64,000 bases of DNA from Apricaphanius iberus (taxonomy: Eukaryota > Chordata > Actinopteri > Cyprinodontiformes > Aphaniidae): positions 29,819-93,818 of the forward strand of contig JAPXFQ010001956.1 in assembly GCA_028564705.1 (NCBI GenBank), given 5' to 3'. Of the stretch, positions 1-12,190 are shown one piece after another. The translations under genes and the position numbers were made by a program. How positions within the stretch are numbered: position 1 is the stretch's first letter; the number at the start of each line of letters is the position of its first letter. The notes beneath the pieces were generated by a model. It was not told the DNA's origin and ran no database searches. It was given only the letters and a program-made list of their open reading frames with translations.

Positions 1-330
1 TGACTTATTTGTCATATTTTGTTTGATGTTATTTACACTGAAAATAATGTTAAATAACTATATGATAAATAAAAGTATTTTATTATACTATTAGTATTTT
101 CTGTAAAATACTAGATTTGGCCCGTAGCGCTATGACAGAATTTCATTTTGGCCCTCTGACACTTTATTATATGGACACTTTATAATATAACTTTTTTTAT
201 TTTTGTGTTTATGTCGTGTCCTAAACTGTTGGTTCGTTAGAATCTGGTTCTAGAAATACAATAAAAATAAAATCTTGATAATCTGGTGGGATTCCTAACA
301 TAGAAAACGTTTAACTGATTGGAATGTTTG
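1..330. other. AT-rich intergenic DNA
   Basis: No gene, RNA or clear repeat was recognised. Short open frames here have no supporting signature. Confidence 0.5.
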
Positions 331-354
331 GATATTTGTATTAAAATAACTTTT

Positions 355-760
355 ATTGTAAAGTGCCTTGAGATGTTTCTGATGTGAATTGATGCTATAG
401 AAATATAAGTGAAAAGACTAAACCGACAGATAAGGTTAGGATGGTTAGGGTGTCTGTTTCTGCAGTACCGGTGTCCCACAGGGAACTGGTTTGGCCTCCT
501 TCTCTTCTTGTCCTACGCATCAGACTCCACAGTTCTTCCACATCCAGAGGTGCTGGGGGGATCCAGCTGTGGTGGACAGGAGGGGGACAACTGGGACCTG
601 CTGGAGACCTTCACTGGTCTTCTCCTGAGCACCACCAAGATGGAGGAGCTGCTGGTGGACTTCAGCAGACATAAACCACCAACAGAGGGACTAGAGACTG
701 TGGAGGAGTGGGCTGGTTCTGGACCAGAACCTGGAGCGGACACAGTCATCCTTCAGTGAC
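355..760 (+). pseudogene. LINE fragments: retrotransposon 3' tail and decayed RT piece
   Basis: Bases 355-410 (GTAAAGTGCCTTGAGATG onward) resemble the 3' end of fish non-LTR elements. The next ~300 bases read as broken reverse transcriptase in shifting frames: a CVPQG-like motif near 465, LLFLSYASDST, then GGQEGDNWDLL and MEELLVDFSRH, an order typical of the RT palm to thumb. There is no intact frame. Clade is uncertain. Confidence 0.55.
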
Positions 761-763
761 ATG

Positions 764-1600
764 CTGCAGACGTTGCAGAGGAAGTAACTCCAGACTGGTC
801 AAACTGGTCCACAAAGCCGGTTCTGTGCTGTGCTGGGTCGGGAGCTGGACCCTTTTTGATTGGTCTAAATTAAAAAGATAAAGGAAGTAGTATAATTTTT
901 TATTTACTAATCTATCAGGTAATTAAAAATATTATTTTACAGACCCAAAATGTAAATATGTGAAAATTATATTCTTTGTAATTTTAGTATTAATTGTTTG
1001 CTATTAAAATTTCACAGTAAAGAATATAAACTTAAAAAGTAATTTAATTAAAGGCACATTTATCAATTCCTCAGGTTTGTGACGCACTTTGATAATTGAA
1101 CTTCAATTAGTGAAAAAGACTTTAAAATGAACTTCATATTTGCACCAACACAACAGCTTTACACTGTTTTTCTTCTAAAAATATGTATTTAAGTCATGTG
1201 TTGAAGGATGAACTCAGATGCAAAGAGCGAATTAGAACGATTATTTGCCATGTTTAATGTTTACAGGTCAGGAAGTCAGGTCAAACAATGAGGAACCACA
1301 CGAGGAAAAAAACAGACGAGGAAGCGTGGAAGACACACTGGGGTTTATAAAGAACTATTATTATAATCAAGCCCTGTATTTTACTATTTTTAACATTTAA
1401 TCGGAAATTAAAATCAGGTAATTTTGATACAATAGTGAAATATGTATGTTATTGTTAATTTTGACTATTGAATAGATGGATATATGATGAAAAAATAAAT
1501 TAGTTCTAAATTAAAAATAATAAATACTATAATTTATGCTTAATTAAAACATTTTAACTAATAATAATTTAAAATATATGTTCTGAAAATTGGATACATG
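764..1600. other. AT-rich intergenic DNA, nothing recognised
   Basis: Mostly A/T with no long open frame, splice pattern or clear repeat. Bases 1195-1330 are less A/T-rich and may be transposon-derived, but I could not place them. Confidence 0.45.
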
Positions 1601-1617
1601 CATTTGAAAATTAGAAA

Positions 1618-1618
1618 A

Positions 1619-1687
<69 letters not shown>

Positions 1688-1688
1688 A

Positions 1689-1735
<47 letters not shown>

Positions 1736-1736
1736 A

Positions 1737-1795
<59 letters not shown>

Positions 1796-1853
1796 ACTAT
1801 CTATCTATCTATCTATCTATCTAACTATCTATCTATCTATCTATCTATCTATC
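1618..1853 (+). repeat. (ATCT)n tetranucleotide microsatellite
   Basis: About 58 tandem CTAT/ATCT units, interrupted by five CTAA variant units (at ~1684, 1734, 1794 and 1822 among others). A 109-residue frame reading YLSI repeats crosses it and is an artefact. Confidence 0.97.
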
Positions 1854-1929
1854 AGGGTAAATTTATAACATCAGGATCAAATCTTGTGCACTTATTAAAT
1901 CTGTCCATGAATCTGATCAGCAGATGAAC

Positions 1930-3399
1930 TGAATCTTTGCAACCTGCAGCAGCATCTTAATGATCAGGAACTTCCAGCTGCAGAGAAGAAACCTTCAGGA
2001 CCTTTTCTACAGAAGGATGTAGCCACCAGTGCAGAGCTTATCCAGCTTTAGCTGCAGGTTGGGAGGACAAACAGGTCATCAGGAGGTGGTTTCTGGCCCA
2101 CAGACTGGAAGGACAGCAGCAGCTTTATTTATTCTAGTAAAGGCAGCAACAACTCTGAGAATATGGGAATAATAAACATAACCATAGAGGCACTTCCTGC
2201 TCAGGCCAGCGTTAGCGTCTCTATCTCGTCTTTCAATTGTTGAGACATTTGGGCCGTTTCTGTATAAGCCATAAAGATCTTCACCTCTGGAGGAGAAATG
2301 GACCGTAGTCATTGTCACATTATGGAGGCTGTTCATAGGAAGTGTGGAAAAACTGGTTCTGATGAGGTTCTATATGTGGCGTCACCTTGAAACAAGGTGG
2401 AGCTGCACCTTTCAGCTGCAGAAGCCTCGGCTCTACACCAGCAAACATCCCTCAGTTCTCTGTTATTAAACATGATAGAGGATTTATACAGCCTTTTAAA
2501 TTAAATGTGATACGACTCAGTGAATGAGACACTGAAAATTACATATTTGAAGCGTTTCTTTCTGATCGTATGGATGAATCGGATTCACTGCGACTGAGTT
2601 TTATTGGAGACAAAGTAAAATATTGAGGAGGAATTTTCCACCCAAAAAACTACAAAATTCTGAGATGGATTTAAATTATATTCCAGAAATTTTTTTGAAA
2701 TGTTCTCAATTTGAAAACTCGAAAATGTTGTTAATCTAACACCTAAATCTTATTTTACTGTCATTTTCTATTCTTTCTGACAAATTCAAGAGTTTTTTCT
2801 TGAAAATCTCTGCCTTTACAATGTCAGAAAATCACCTTATATTCCTTTAATCATGAAAATTTCCACATTTCTCATTGAAAATTTTTGACTTTTTAAAATG
2901 AGAACATTTTTCATTTGTTGTCGAAATTTCTGATTTTTTTTCTCACAAAATCTCGACTTGTAAAAATAGAAAATTACTTTTATGGAGGAAAACATTCGAA
3001 ATAAATCCCCATAATTCTGATTCATCTTTTGTATATTTTTGACTTTTCAAAATGATAATTTTTTTATTTTTTTCCCAAAATTTCTGATTTTTTTTTTTCT
3101 CACAAAATTTCTACCTTTTAAATATAGAAAATTACAGAGATTTTTTCTGGAAAACATTTGAAATAAATCCCAATATTTCTGAGTTATGTCTCGCAAATTT
3201 TTGATTTTTCTCAATGAGAGAAATTCAGATTTTTTCTGGAAAATGTGACATTTATCTGAGAATTTCTGACTCTAAAATGTTTGTATTTAGTTTACTGCGG
3301 CCTTAGAACTTTCTGGTATATTTAGTGGTAATGAAAGCCCAACATTCACGCCACACCTTTCAGGTTTTGTTTGGAAACCATGAATCATTAGCTCTCCAC
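1930..3399. other. Intergenic; degenerate poly-T repeat at 2690-3290
   Basis: Bases 1930-2640 hold nothing recognised. From about 2690 to 3290 a degenerate motif of roughly 40-100 bases recurs (CTCACAAAATTTCTGA with poly-T runs and AAATAGAAAATTAC). It looks like an old, decayed tandem repeat. CpG-rich promoter sequence begins at about 3400. Confidence 0.45.
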
Positions 3400-3480
3400 C
3401 GCGCTCCAGCAAACAGCGCCCTCTGGCGGCAGCCCCGCCGCGCCGGGGCTATAAAGCCGGCGTGTGACGTCACGGGGCTG
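3400..3480 (+). promoter_or_regulatory. Putative myo6 core promoter with CRE palindrome
   Basis: A GC-rich, CpG-rich block begins abruptly after AT-rich DNA. It holds a TATA-like TATAAAG at 3450-3456 and, 15 bases on, a perfect cAMP-response-element palindrome TGACGTCA at 3465-3472. A splice donor follows at 3662. I infer that this is the promoter of the downstream gene; no transcript data support the start site. Confidence 0.55.
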
Positions 3481-3661
3481 TTTCCCAGGATCGCTGCGGG
3501 AGAAGGAAGCCGCTGCTGGGGAAGAGTGCGGAGCAAGCCGCCGCTGGAGGGACGCAGGCTGTTGGAGGACAGCCGGCCGAAGCTGCGCGCTTCTCTCTGG
3601 GGATTTAAAGGCTCGGTTCTACGTCCGGTTCGTCCCGGCAGGTTCCGTCCCGAAGAGCCAG
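3473..3661 (+). other. myo6: Probable non-coding exon 1 (5'UTR) of myo6
   Basis: This is CpG-rich sequence ending in a strong donor, CAG|GTAAGAA, at 3661/3662. The first coding exon starts with a short untranslated leader behind an acceptor at 13053, so an upstream leader exon is required. This is the only CpG-rich block with a consensus donor within 10 kb. The 5' boundary is a guess. Short open frames across it (starts near 3325 and 3464) run through the donor and are not supported as genes. Confidence 0.55.
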
Positions 3662-6600
3662 GTAAGAACCGGCTTCAGCACCGGGAAGGTTCTGGTTGGT
3701 GAGACCGAGCTGTAAGCTAGCTGACGGGGCTACGGAGCTCAGCGTCCCGGGTCCAGTACCAGAACCTGCGGGAGGCTGTCGGTACCGACCCGGTAGCTGA
3801 ACACCTGTGGCCGGACCGATCGGAGCAGAACATTATGACCACCTTCCCTGCTGCTCTGATTGGCCAGCTTTGTCTCCCGCTGCTCCCACCAAACTTCATG
3901 GAATAATGGGCGGATTTAGAGCGAACCCGGCGCCCACGGGAGGCGCTGGCTGCGGGGGGGGTTATTTCACTACAGTCGGGTGGAGGTGGGTCGGAACCGG
4001 CGATCCGCGCTGGGAACGCGGAGACACGGAGGGCTGAGTCGCTGCGGTGTGATCCGGGGAACCGGAGCTCTGCTGCGGCCTGCAGACTGACAGGAGGCTG
4101 GGCAGCAGAACCAGAACCGATGGAGCTGCTCTGAGGGACAATGGCGTTGGGTCTGGGAGTGATCAGTGCCGGGACTGAAGCATGGTCCGTGGTTGTGGCT
4201 GCAGGATTATATAAGAGGTCTCATTGTGCTGCTGCTGCTCTCTGTTCTCAGCCTTTATCTGCTGCTGCTGCTTTTGTTCTCCTTCCAGTCTGAAGCAGGT
4301 CCAACAGAACCTGTTCTCCTGAATGGATCCAGGGTTCCTGCTGGCTGGGCGGAGGCCTCTGCAGGTTCCTCATACCTGGATCAGGACTTTGACTTTTGCC
4401 TCATTCTTTCTGCTTTTATGGCTGCAGAGCCGTAAACTTCAGAAGTTTCCTGGTTTCATCTCCTTCCTTTCTCCCTAAGCTCCTCTTGGGCCGCTCAGGA
4501 ACCAGAACCAGAACCAGAAGCAGCCTCCTCTGCAGGGTGAGGATGTGCAGATAGCAGTGCAGTAGCTGAGATAACGGGTCAGTGACAGGTTCTTATGGAG
4601 GGGAGCTGGTTCTACTGGAGGCTGATGATCAGCTGACACCTTCTGAACACCTTCAGGACTCCATATAGAAATATATATATCTATAGAAAAGAGGACATTA
4701 GAGGCAGACAGATACCAATAAAAACTTCCAAAGTGGTCGCAGAGGGCCGATATCTAAAGCCGATATTTATAGTTTCAGCAGCATATTGATTGTGAAACAC
4801 AACTGATCACTGTGTGGAATATTATATATTTTTAAACTTTAAATTTAAGATTATATAAAACCAACAAAAACCTGAGTGCAAATGGTTTCAGAACAACAGA
4901 AAATAACAGATTCAAGTTTCTTTAAGTAAACGAAATAAATTCAAATAACGCTGCAAACATCTGGTTTAGGTAGAATCTGGACTCAGAGTATCAGGATAAA
5001 GTAAATCGCACTATAAGATGGTAGGAAACAATAAAATCTATATAAAATCGTGAAGTCAAACATTAAACACCAACCTAACAGTAAAATCTGGATCACGCTG
5101 GTTCTGAGTGTGTTGGGTCCTTCCTTCAGTCAGGTAGTGGCTTCAGCTGCCCTCACAGGTGCCTGATTTACTTAGCTTTTATTTTAACCGACGGCCAAAA
5201 TGGAATAACCGAATATATCTGTCGGCCTTTAGAATACAAGTTCATGTGGAAAAGCAGCAAAGTGACAGAATTATTTTTAAAGAAACAGAATGAAGGAAAC
5301 AACCAGGTGCGATTCTAGGATCAGAGTTAGGGGGCCTGAGCCCCCACAGGGCAAGATGCCTGTTGCTGCTTCCTACATTTTAAGACCTTATGGGCATTAA
5401 GTTTAGGTTTGAACAGTCACTGCACAAAGAAATATCTAATTATCTAGAAAACAACTATTAAAACATAACTATCAGAACTTAGACCTTCGCCAAGATTCCT
5501 TCATAATAGCTGACCTGTTATTCCCTGGATAATTTCTGGATATTACATCGAATTATGTTAATAATTTTGACTTATTTTGTTAACGGTTTTATTTCTTATT
5601 AATTTTAGAATAAATGTTACTCTATAGTTCATTGTTTTCCTTTGTATTCTTATTCCTTTTATGTGCATTAACATGTACATTAATAAACTGTGGGATCAAT
5701 AGTTCATTCATTCACTCGTTTGTTCGTTCGTTCAGAGACAAATACATCAATGCTGGATATAAAAAAATCTCTTTGGTAAATTTAATTAGGGATTATGATA
5801 CAATTATTAGTGATTATAAGAAATATCAGGAACTTATGAAAACATTTCGAAATATTAAAGTATGCTTGAAAAATGCAAAAAGCTGCTTTTTCTGAATTAA
5901 CGAAACATAAATGAATAAAAAGCTGAATTTAGTTAATTTTTACAAAAATGTATTTAATTACAATCAGATTTTGTGTTGCTTTACTAATAGAAAATATTAA
6001 ATACCAATGCAGTGTTTTAGGAGATGTTCTGTAGCTGCAGAACTCTTAAAGAAACAGGAACTCAAACATTTCCTGTTGGTTTCTGTTAAAATCACTTTTA
6101 CTTTTATCTCTAAACTATTCAAACAGTTTTTTATGTGAAATATATCTGGTCGATACAGAAATGATACAGAAATATCTTTGTAAAAAAAAGAACAAAACAT
6201 AAATGAGCTTTTCTTTTTCATCATTTTGCAAATGACAATAACTAGCTAAACACCATATATTAGCATGACTAGTTATGTATTATAACTAGTTATTAGTTAA
6301 CATTATCTGCATGCATCTTACACAGTTTGTTGGTTAAACTGCAGAGATCCATCTGTCACAGTTACATGGATGATGCGTTTATAGGCAGCTCAGAAAAACG
6401 CATTACTGCATAAAAACGTATTAAAACGTCCCCATTTTAAGCCAGTCCTGTATGTTTTCTACTGTTCTAGCTTGTTTAAAAACGTGGCTCATTGTTGGGT
6501 TCTTCAGCAGATCCTATTTTAATCTAGAACCTCCATCATAAAACCAAAGGATGTTCTAAAAATAGAACATTTGAACCAGTTTAGCTAAATTAGAGGCCAT

Positions 6601-7038
6601 GAAACAGATCTGGACTCTGGAGGTCTCAGTCAGCAGAACCCTGGATGGTTCTCCACATGTTCTGCAGCCACAGCGGTTCCTTAGAACCAGGAATGTTGGA
6701 GATCCAGAAGTTCCTCAGCAGAACCGACGCGGTCCGGCCTGTTTCTGCGGCTGCTTGGTGAAACCCGATCCTCCTGGGTGGAGGCCTGTCTGCGGTTCTA
6801 GCAGGGCGTAGGCTGCTGGTCTGACGGGACCTGATGGAGGATAAAGGAGGGCGGAGTCAGTCTGGCTCCTCTCACCTGTCCCAGGTGTCGGCCCCTCCCT
6901 ACAGGTGGTTCTGAGGAACTGCTCCAGAACTCTGGAGAACATCACAGAAGCCCAGAGGAGGTTCTAGAAGGGTTCCTTCAGAAGGTTCTCTGCTGCAGGG
7001 CAGAACTAAAAGGAGCAGCTAAGACTCTGAGAACATAC
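3662..7038 (+). other. Intron 1, left part
   Basis: The CpG-rich tail of the promoter continues to about 4060. Bases 4670-5220 carry GGCCGATATC near 4746 and an opposing TATCTGTCGGCC near 5216, suggesting an old MITE. Short TTCATTCA/TTCGTTCG microsatellite units lie at ~5702-5733. No exon or intact gene was recognised in 5734-7038. Confidence 0.45.
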
Positions 7039-7950
7039 AGGTGTTCTCCAGGTGTTCTCTAGGTGTTCTCCAGGTGTTCTCTAGGTTATCTGTAGGTGTT
7101 GAATGGATGTTCTTTACGCGTTCTCCAGGTGTTCTCTAGGTGTTCTCCAGATGTTCTCCAGGTGTTCTCCAGGTGTTCTCCAGGTTATCTGTAGATGTTG
7201 AATGGATGTTCTTTAGGTGTTCTATACGCGTTCTCCAGATGTTCTCCCTCTGTTCCTGAGATGTCCTCCAGTTTTTCTCTCAGGTGTTCTCCAGATGTTC
7301 TTTAGGTGTTCTTTAGGTTATCTGTAGGTGTTGTATAGATGTTCTGTGGTTGTTCTTTACGCGTTCTCCAGATGTTCTCTCAGGTGTTCTCCAGATGTTC
7401 TCTTAGGTGTTCTCTTAGGTGTTCTTTAGATGTTCTCCAGATGTTCTCCAGGTGTTCTTTAGGTTATCTGTAGGTGTTGTATAGATGTTCTGTGGTTGTT
7501 CTTTACGCGTTCTCCAGATGTTCTCTCAGGTGTTCTCTTAGGTGTTCTCCAGGTGTTCTTTAGATGTTCTCCAGATGTTCTTTAGGTGTTCTTTAGGTTA
7601 TCTGTAGGTGTTGAATGGATGTTCTTTAGGTGTTCTATACGCGTTCTCCAGATGTTCTCCCTCTGTTCCTGAGATGTTCTCCAGGTTTTCTCTCAGATGT
7701 TCTCTAGGTTATCTGTAGGGGTTGTATAGCTGTTCTGTGGTTGTTTTTTACGCGTTCTCCAGATGTTCTCTCAGGTGTTCTCTTAGGTGTTCTCCAGGTG
7801 TTCTTTAGATGTTCTCCAGATGTTCTTTAGGTGTTCTTTAGGTTATCTGTAGGTGTTGAATGGATGTTCTTTAGGTGTTCTATACGCGTTCTCCAGATGT
7901 TCTCCCTCTGTTCCTGAGATGTTCTCCAGGTTTTCTCTCAGATGTTCTAC
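7039..7950 (+). repeat. GGTGTTCTCCA minisatellite with higher-order structure
   Basis: Degenerate 12-mer units (GTGTTCTCCAG, ATGTTCTCCAG, GTGTTCTTTAG) fill about 0.9 kb. Blocks marked by TACGCGTTCTCCAGATG and GGTTATCTGTAGGTGTTG recur at spacings of roughly 245 to 410 bases, showing duplication of longer composite units. Confidence 0.93.
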
Positions 7951-10057
7951 AGACCGTTTGTTTGGTGTTGAGGTTCTGTTTGGTTCCCCTGGGTTCTGCT
8001 AGTACCTGTAGTGTTCCTCCCTCCCTGGGTTATTTTGGGCCTCTGAGCCTCCAGGACCTTCACGCTCCATCGGAGCCGTTATGTAACCTGCCCCATAAAC
8101 AGCAGCTTCTGCTGCAGGAACACGTTCTGCTGCAGAACCCAATGCGGTTCCTGCAGCCCGGTTCTTCCCTCCTCAGAACCCCAAACTCCACCAGCTTCTG
8201 TGATGGAGGAGGGACCAAAGGATGGTCACGGATCAGAGAATATTCAGCTGGAAACGTCAGATCAGGCAGCAAGAGGCCTCAAACATCCCACCTTTTCTCC
8301 ATCAGTGAACGCACCACAGCCTCTCAGGCAGAAACGGCCTCCAGTCTGGGGGTTGGTCCAGGTGATTCCAGGTGATTCCAGGTTCACTAAACATGCTAAT
8401 GGTCTACAGACTGAAAATCGGACTCAGATCTCTGCAACAATACAGACGGTACCGTTATCTGGTACCATAATGGCACCGGTACGGAGATATAAAGCGCTAT
8501 GGATTCTGGCCCATGACCCTCGGCTCAGAGGCTAACATGGCTAGCTGTGTGCTAACAATCTGCTAAACCTGATCGATTCATTCCCAGAATTCATTTCTTT
8601 AACGCACACACAGAACATCATCTTCCTAACCAGCCAAACTACCGATTATTGTGCAGCAGCATTTGTGTGATTTATACGTTAGTTTATTATTAATGGCGTT
8701 TGTGTTGTTATGATTATAAGTTCATAAGTTCCCCTTTGACATATCAGTTTAAATGCTGCGTGTATACCTGCAGTATATTTCATAATGAGTTACTGCTGCG
8801 TTAAAATGTGAAATGATTCCGTTAAAGTGGCGTTTTCAGACTTAAATTAGTGCTAACTATTAATGGAAGTAGCTGTGTAGACCTTCACAATAAGAGCGTT
8901 TATTTCCTGTTGTGATGAACTGGAGAATCTGCTGTTAATTTTGATATTTGATTTATGTGACATTAAAACACAGACTGCTGACATCCAGATGTTACGTTTA
9001 TTCATACACTTTTGTTAATTTTACTGCCTTAGTTGTGTTTATAATTATTTTCACATTAGAACTCATACATTGATTTTTGCTGTATTTAATTTAATAAAGA
9101 ACAACAGCATCTAGATTTGTTCTTTATTCACACAGATTATTTTTGGTTGATTAATTCTCAGCTACTCTGTGATTAATTTGATCAACATTTTAATCGTCTA
9201 ACAGCCCTAATAAAATAAAATAAAGAGGTTTTGGACCAAATTTTTATGTTTTCCATTGTTTAAGTCTCAAAATTACCGGTTTGGTACCGGTACCGGATGA
9301 ATCCTGGAGTATCCCGGTGCTGCTGGGATGATGCATCAGTCTAACCTGAACCCGGCTGAGTCCATCATGTGGCGCCACCTGGTACCAGTTCTGCTGGGGA
9401 ACATGGAGACCGGTCCAGTAGAACCAGAACTAGGGCTGCCACTATCGGTAACCACACATCCAGAGGGGCTACTGGTTTTAAAGGGACTGGACCGGTACCA
9501 GTAGAACCAGCAGGACCAGAATTCCCAGGCTGATCAGAGGTCGAGTAGAACCAGCGGCCCGGTCCGGCCCGACTGTATAATGAACAACCTCTTAGCTGCC
9601 GGTCACACATTTTATGAGTTAGACTTCGACCCAGACGGGTCCGGTTCTGTCAATTTTTAAACTGGACCTCAGACTTTTTAGAAGAGCTCAGCACTTCCCA
9701 AAGTCCTGCCGAGGGCCGGGTCAGAACCGGGTTCCTGAGGAGAACCCTGGACAGAGTAATGAGACAATATCTGAGCAAAGATCGGACCTCAGGAAGAACT
9801 TAGAACTTAAGAACATAAAGGTTCCAGTTTATGATCTTCCTGTAGTTCAGTAACCGTTTATTACAGTCAGCTGAGCTGCAGATAAAGCTGCTCATTATGG
9901 AATGGATGGGACCGCTTCAGTTCCTCTGAGCAGAACCGGACGGCTCAGATGACTGGACCCGACCTCTTTATTCTCCACGTGACCCAGTTCAAACAATCAG
10001 CTGTTTGTCAGCAGGGATGTGGAACCAGACAGAACCTCCTGTGATGTGCAGCGGGTC
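7951..10057. other. Intron 1, middle; no gene recognised
   Basis: Mixed-composition DNA. Bases 8440-9290 are AT-rich and flanked by opposing GGTACCGT/ACCGGTACC-rich runs (8448-8478 and 9278-9296), so they could be an old foldback element. Open frames here have no recognisable domains. Confidence 0.35.
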
Positions 10058-10198
10058 GTCCTCCAGAAGGTTCTGATGGAACCGGGTTCCCAGGTTCTGT
10101 CCTCGCTCCCTAATGACACAAAGTGAACTTTTCTTAGTTATTTCTGATCCCGATACTGATTTCTGATGTGTTCTTTAAACTCAAAAGGTTCTAGGCTG

Positions 10199-10530
10199 AT
10201 GTTCCCCCTGTAGGCGACTAAGGGATGTTCCCTCTGTAGGTGACTAAGGGATGTTCCCCCTGTAGGTGACTAAGGGATGTTCCCCCTGTAGGCGACTAAG
10301 GGATGTTCCCCCTGTAGGCGACTAAGGGATGTTCCCTCTGTAGGTGACTAAGGGATGTTCCCTCTGTAGGTGACTATGGGATGTTCTCGCTGTAGGCGAC
10401 TAAGGGATGTTCCCTCTGTAGGCGACTAAGGGATGTTCCCTCTGTAGGTGACTAAGGGATGTTCCCCCTGTAGGTGACTAAGGGATGTTCCCCCTGTAGG
10501 CGACTAAGGGATGTTCCCTCTGTAGGCGAC
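10199..10530 (+). repeat. 26-bp minisatellite, first block
   Basis: Tandem units of CTGTAGGTGACTAAGGGATG plus TTCCCC (26 bases), with GGCGAC/GGTGAC variants. The block is cut at 10530 by a hAT-like insertion. Confidence 0.96.
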
Positions 10531-11614
10531 TAGGGCTGCACGTTTCTGTCCAAAAAAATAATCACGATTATTTGGATCAATATTGTAATCACGATTATTA
10601 ATCACGATCATTCATCCAGTCCTGTAAAATATCTATTTTTATTGCACCAATTATAAACTTTTAGAATTTTTTGGTGAAAAATAAAACTTTAGATTAGATG
10701 ATTAATAATGCAAAAAATACAACAACAAAAAAACTCCAATGTATATATATATATATATATATTTAAAAGTAAAAGCTAAATATGTTATTGCAGAGTGCAA
10801 TCTCAAGTGCAATTTATGGGAAACAATTACAGCTTATACAGAAAAGCCCTTTGACATTCCCTGCATCCAAATCCTTAGTATTTACTATATGCTACGTAGC
10901 AACTATTACTCGCCGGTTAATGTATTAAATGCTACATAGCAAACGATGGCGTAATAGGCATGATATCAGACGTACTGCTCCACCATTTTGCATGTCCTTT
11001 GACCCGTATGGCTTCTGTTGACCCAGATGTTTACGTTACATTCACCTGTGGTCCCGCATCCTCCAGCCGTTATTTTGTCTGGTTAAATGTTTAATCAGTC
11101 AAAAAACAATTACAGTAATCAGTAACATCGCTTCACGTACATTTATCTGCCGAAACTGCGGCGGTGTCAATGGTTAACAGTTCGTCTCTAGCCATTTTTA
11201 GCTAGGTCCTTCTTCTTCTATGATTTCGGGGCGTGCGTTGCATTGTGGGATAGCGTAGCATCCCCCGGCTGCCTACTGTGGCGGCAATACACTTTCGGGA
11301 ACTTTCTGCTTACTAGTCAGATCCAGAATGGAGATTTGGATCTACTACATCGCTCAAATACCCCTTTTCACCTGTGCAGCCATTATGAGTGCTGAGTGTC
11401 GTGTGGGTGGTGTTTATTTGGTCAGCTTAATGAAGCGTTAGCCGTGAGTTTGCCCCCTGGTGGTTGGCAGACTATTGGTTGAGGCAGTGTATGATGAAGA
11501 GGCACGCAGTGAAGCTTGCATTTTGAATGTAAATATCGTTCACGATCAGGTTCATTTAATTGTGGCCACCAAAATCGTGATCACGATCAAAATCCGATTA
11601 ATTCTGCAGCCCTA
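10531..11614. mobile_element. Non-autonomous hAT-like element inside the 26-bp array
   Basis: It starts TAGGGCTGCA (10531) and ends TGCAGCCCTA (11614), perfect 10-base inverted termini. ATCACGATTATT-type subterminal repeats occur at both ends. It is flanked by TAGGCGAC (10523-10530) and TACGCGAC (11615-11622), an 8-base target duplication with one mismatch, as expected for hAT. The 26-bp array resumes directly on the right. The interior has no transposase frame. Bases ~10860-11370 resemble a second MITE also found at 28561-28917. Confidence 0.88.
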
Positions 11615-11850
11615 TACGCGACTACGGGATGTTCCCTCTGTAGGCGACTAAGGGATGTTCCCGCTGTAGGCGACTAAGGGATGTTACCCCTGTAGGCGAC
11701 TAAGGGATGTTCCCCCTGTAGGCGACTAAGGGATGTTCCCCCTGTAGGTGACTAAGGGATGTTCCCCCTCTAGGTGACTAAGGGATGTTCCCCCTGTAGG
11801 TGACTAAGGGATGTTCCCCCTCTCGGTGACTAAGGGATGTTCCCCCCCCC
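11615..11850 (+). repeat. 26-bp minisatellite, second block
   Basis: Continuation of the GTAGGCGACTAAGGGATGTTC array after the hAT insertion, ending in a C-run at 11843-11852. Confidence 0.95.
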
Positions 11851-11855
11851 CCTTC

Positions 11856-11968
11856 TGTCCTCCAGAAGGTTCTGATGGAACACAAAGTGAACTTTTCTTA
11901 GTTATTTCTGATCCCGATACTGATTTCTGATGTGTTCTTTAAACTCAAAAGGTTCCAGGCTGATGTTC
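11856..11968 (+). repeat. Duplicate of the array's left flank
   Basis: Bases 11856-11968 repeat 10058-10204 with an internal deletion. Shared stretches include TCCTCCAGAAGGTTCTGATG and ACACAAAGTGAACTTTTCTT. Both copies lead straight into 26-bp units, so flank and array were duplicated together. Confidence 0.9.
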
Positions 11969-12190
11969 CCTCTGTAGGTGACTAAGGGATGTTCCCCCTG
12001 TAGGCGACTAAGGGATGTTCCCCCTGTAGGTGAATAAGGGATGTTCCCTCTCTAGGTGACTAAGGGATGTTCCCCCTGTAGGTGAATAAGGGATGTTCCC
12101 TCTCTAGGCGACTAAGGGATGTTCCCCCTGTAGGCGACTAAGGGATGTTCCCCCTGTAGGCGACTAAGGGAAGTTCCCTCTCTAGGTGGC
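11969..12190 (+). repeat. 26-bp minisatellite, third block
   Basis: About eight more units of the CTGTAGGTGACTAAGGGATG array, with GTGAATAAGG variants. Confidence 0.94.

Noticed and set aside
409..759. 116-codon frame as a separate gene
   Set aside because: Its words match decayed LINE reverse transcriptase, and the match continues in other frames.
1598..1927. 109-codon YLSI-repeat frame
   Set aside because: Translation of the ATCT microsatellite.
3325..3715. Short open frames in the CpG-rich leader
   Set aside because: They cross the exon 1 splice donor and have no recognisable domain; CpG-rich DNA has few stop codons.
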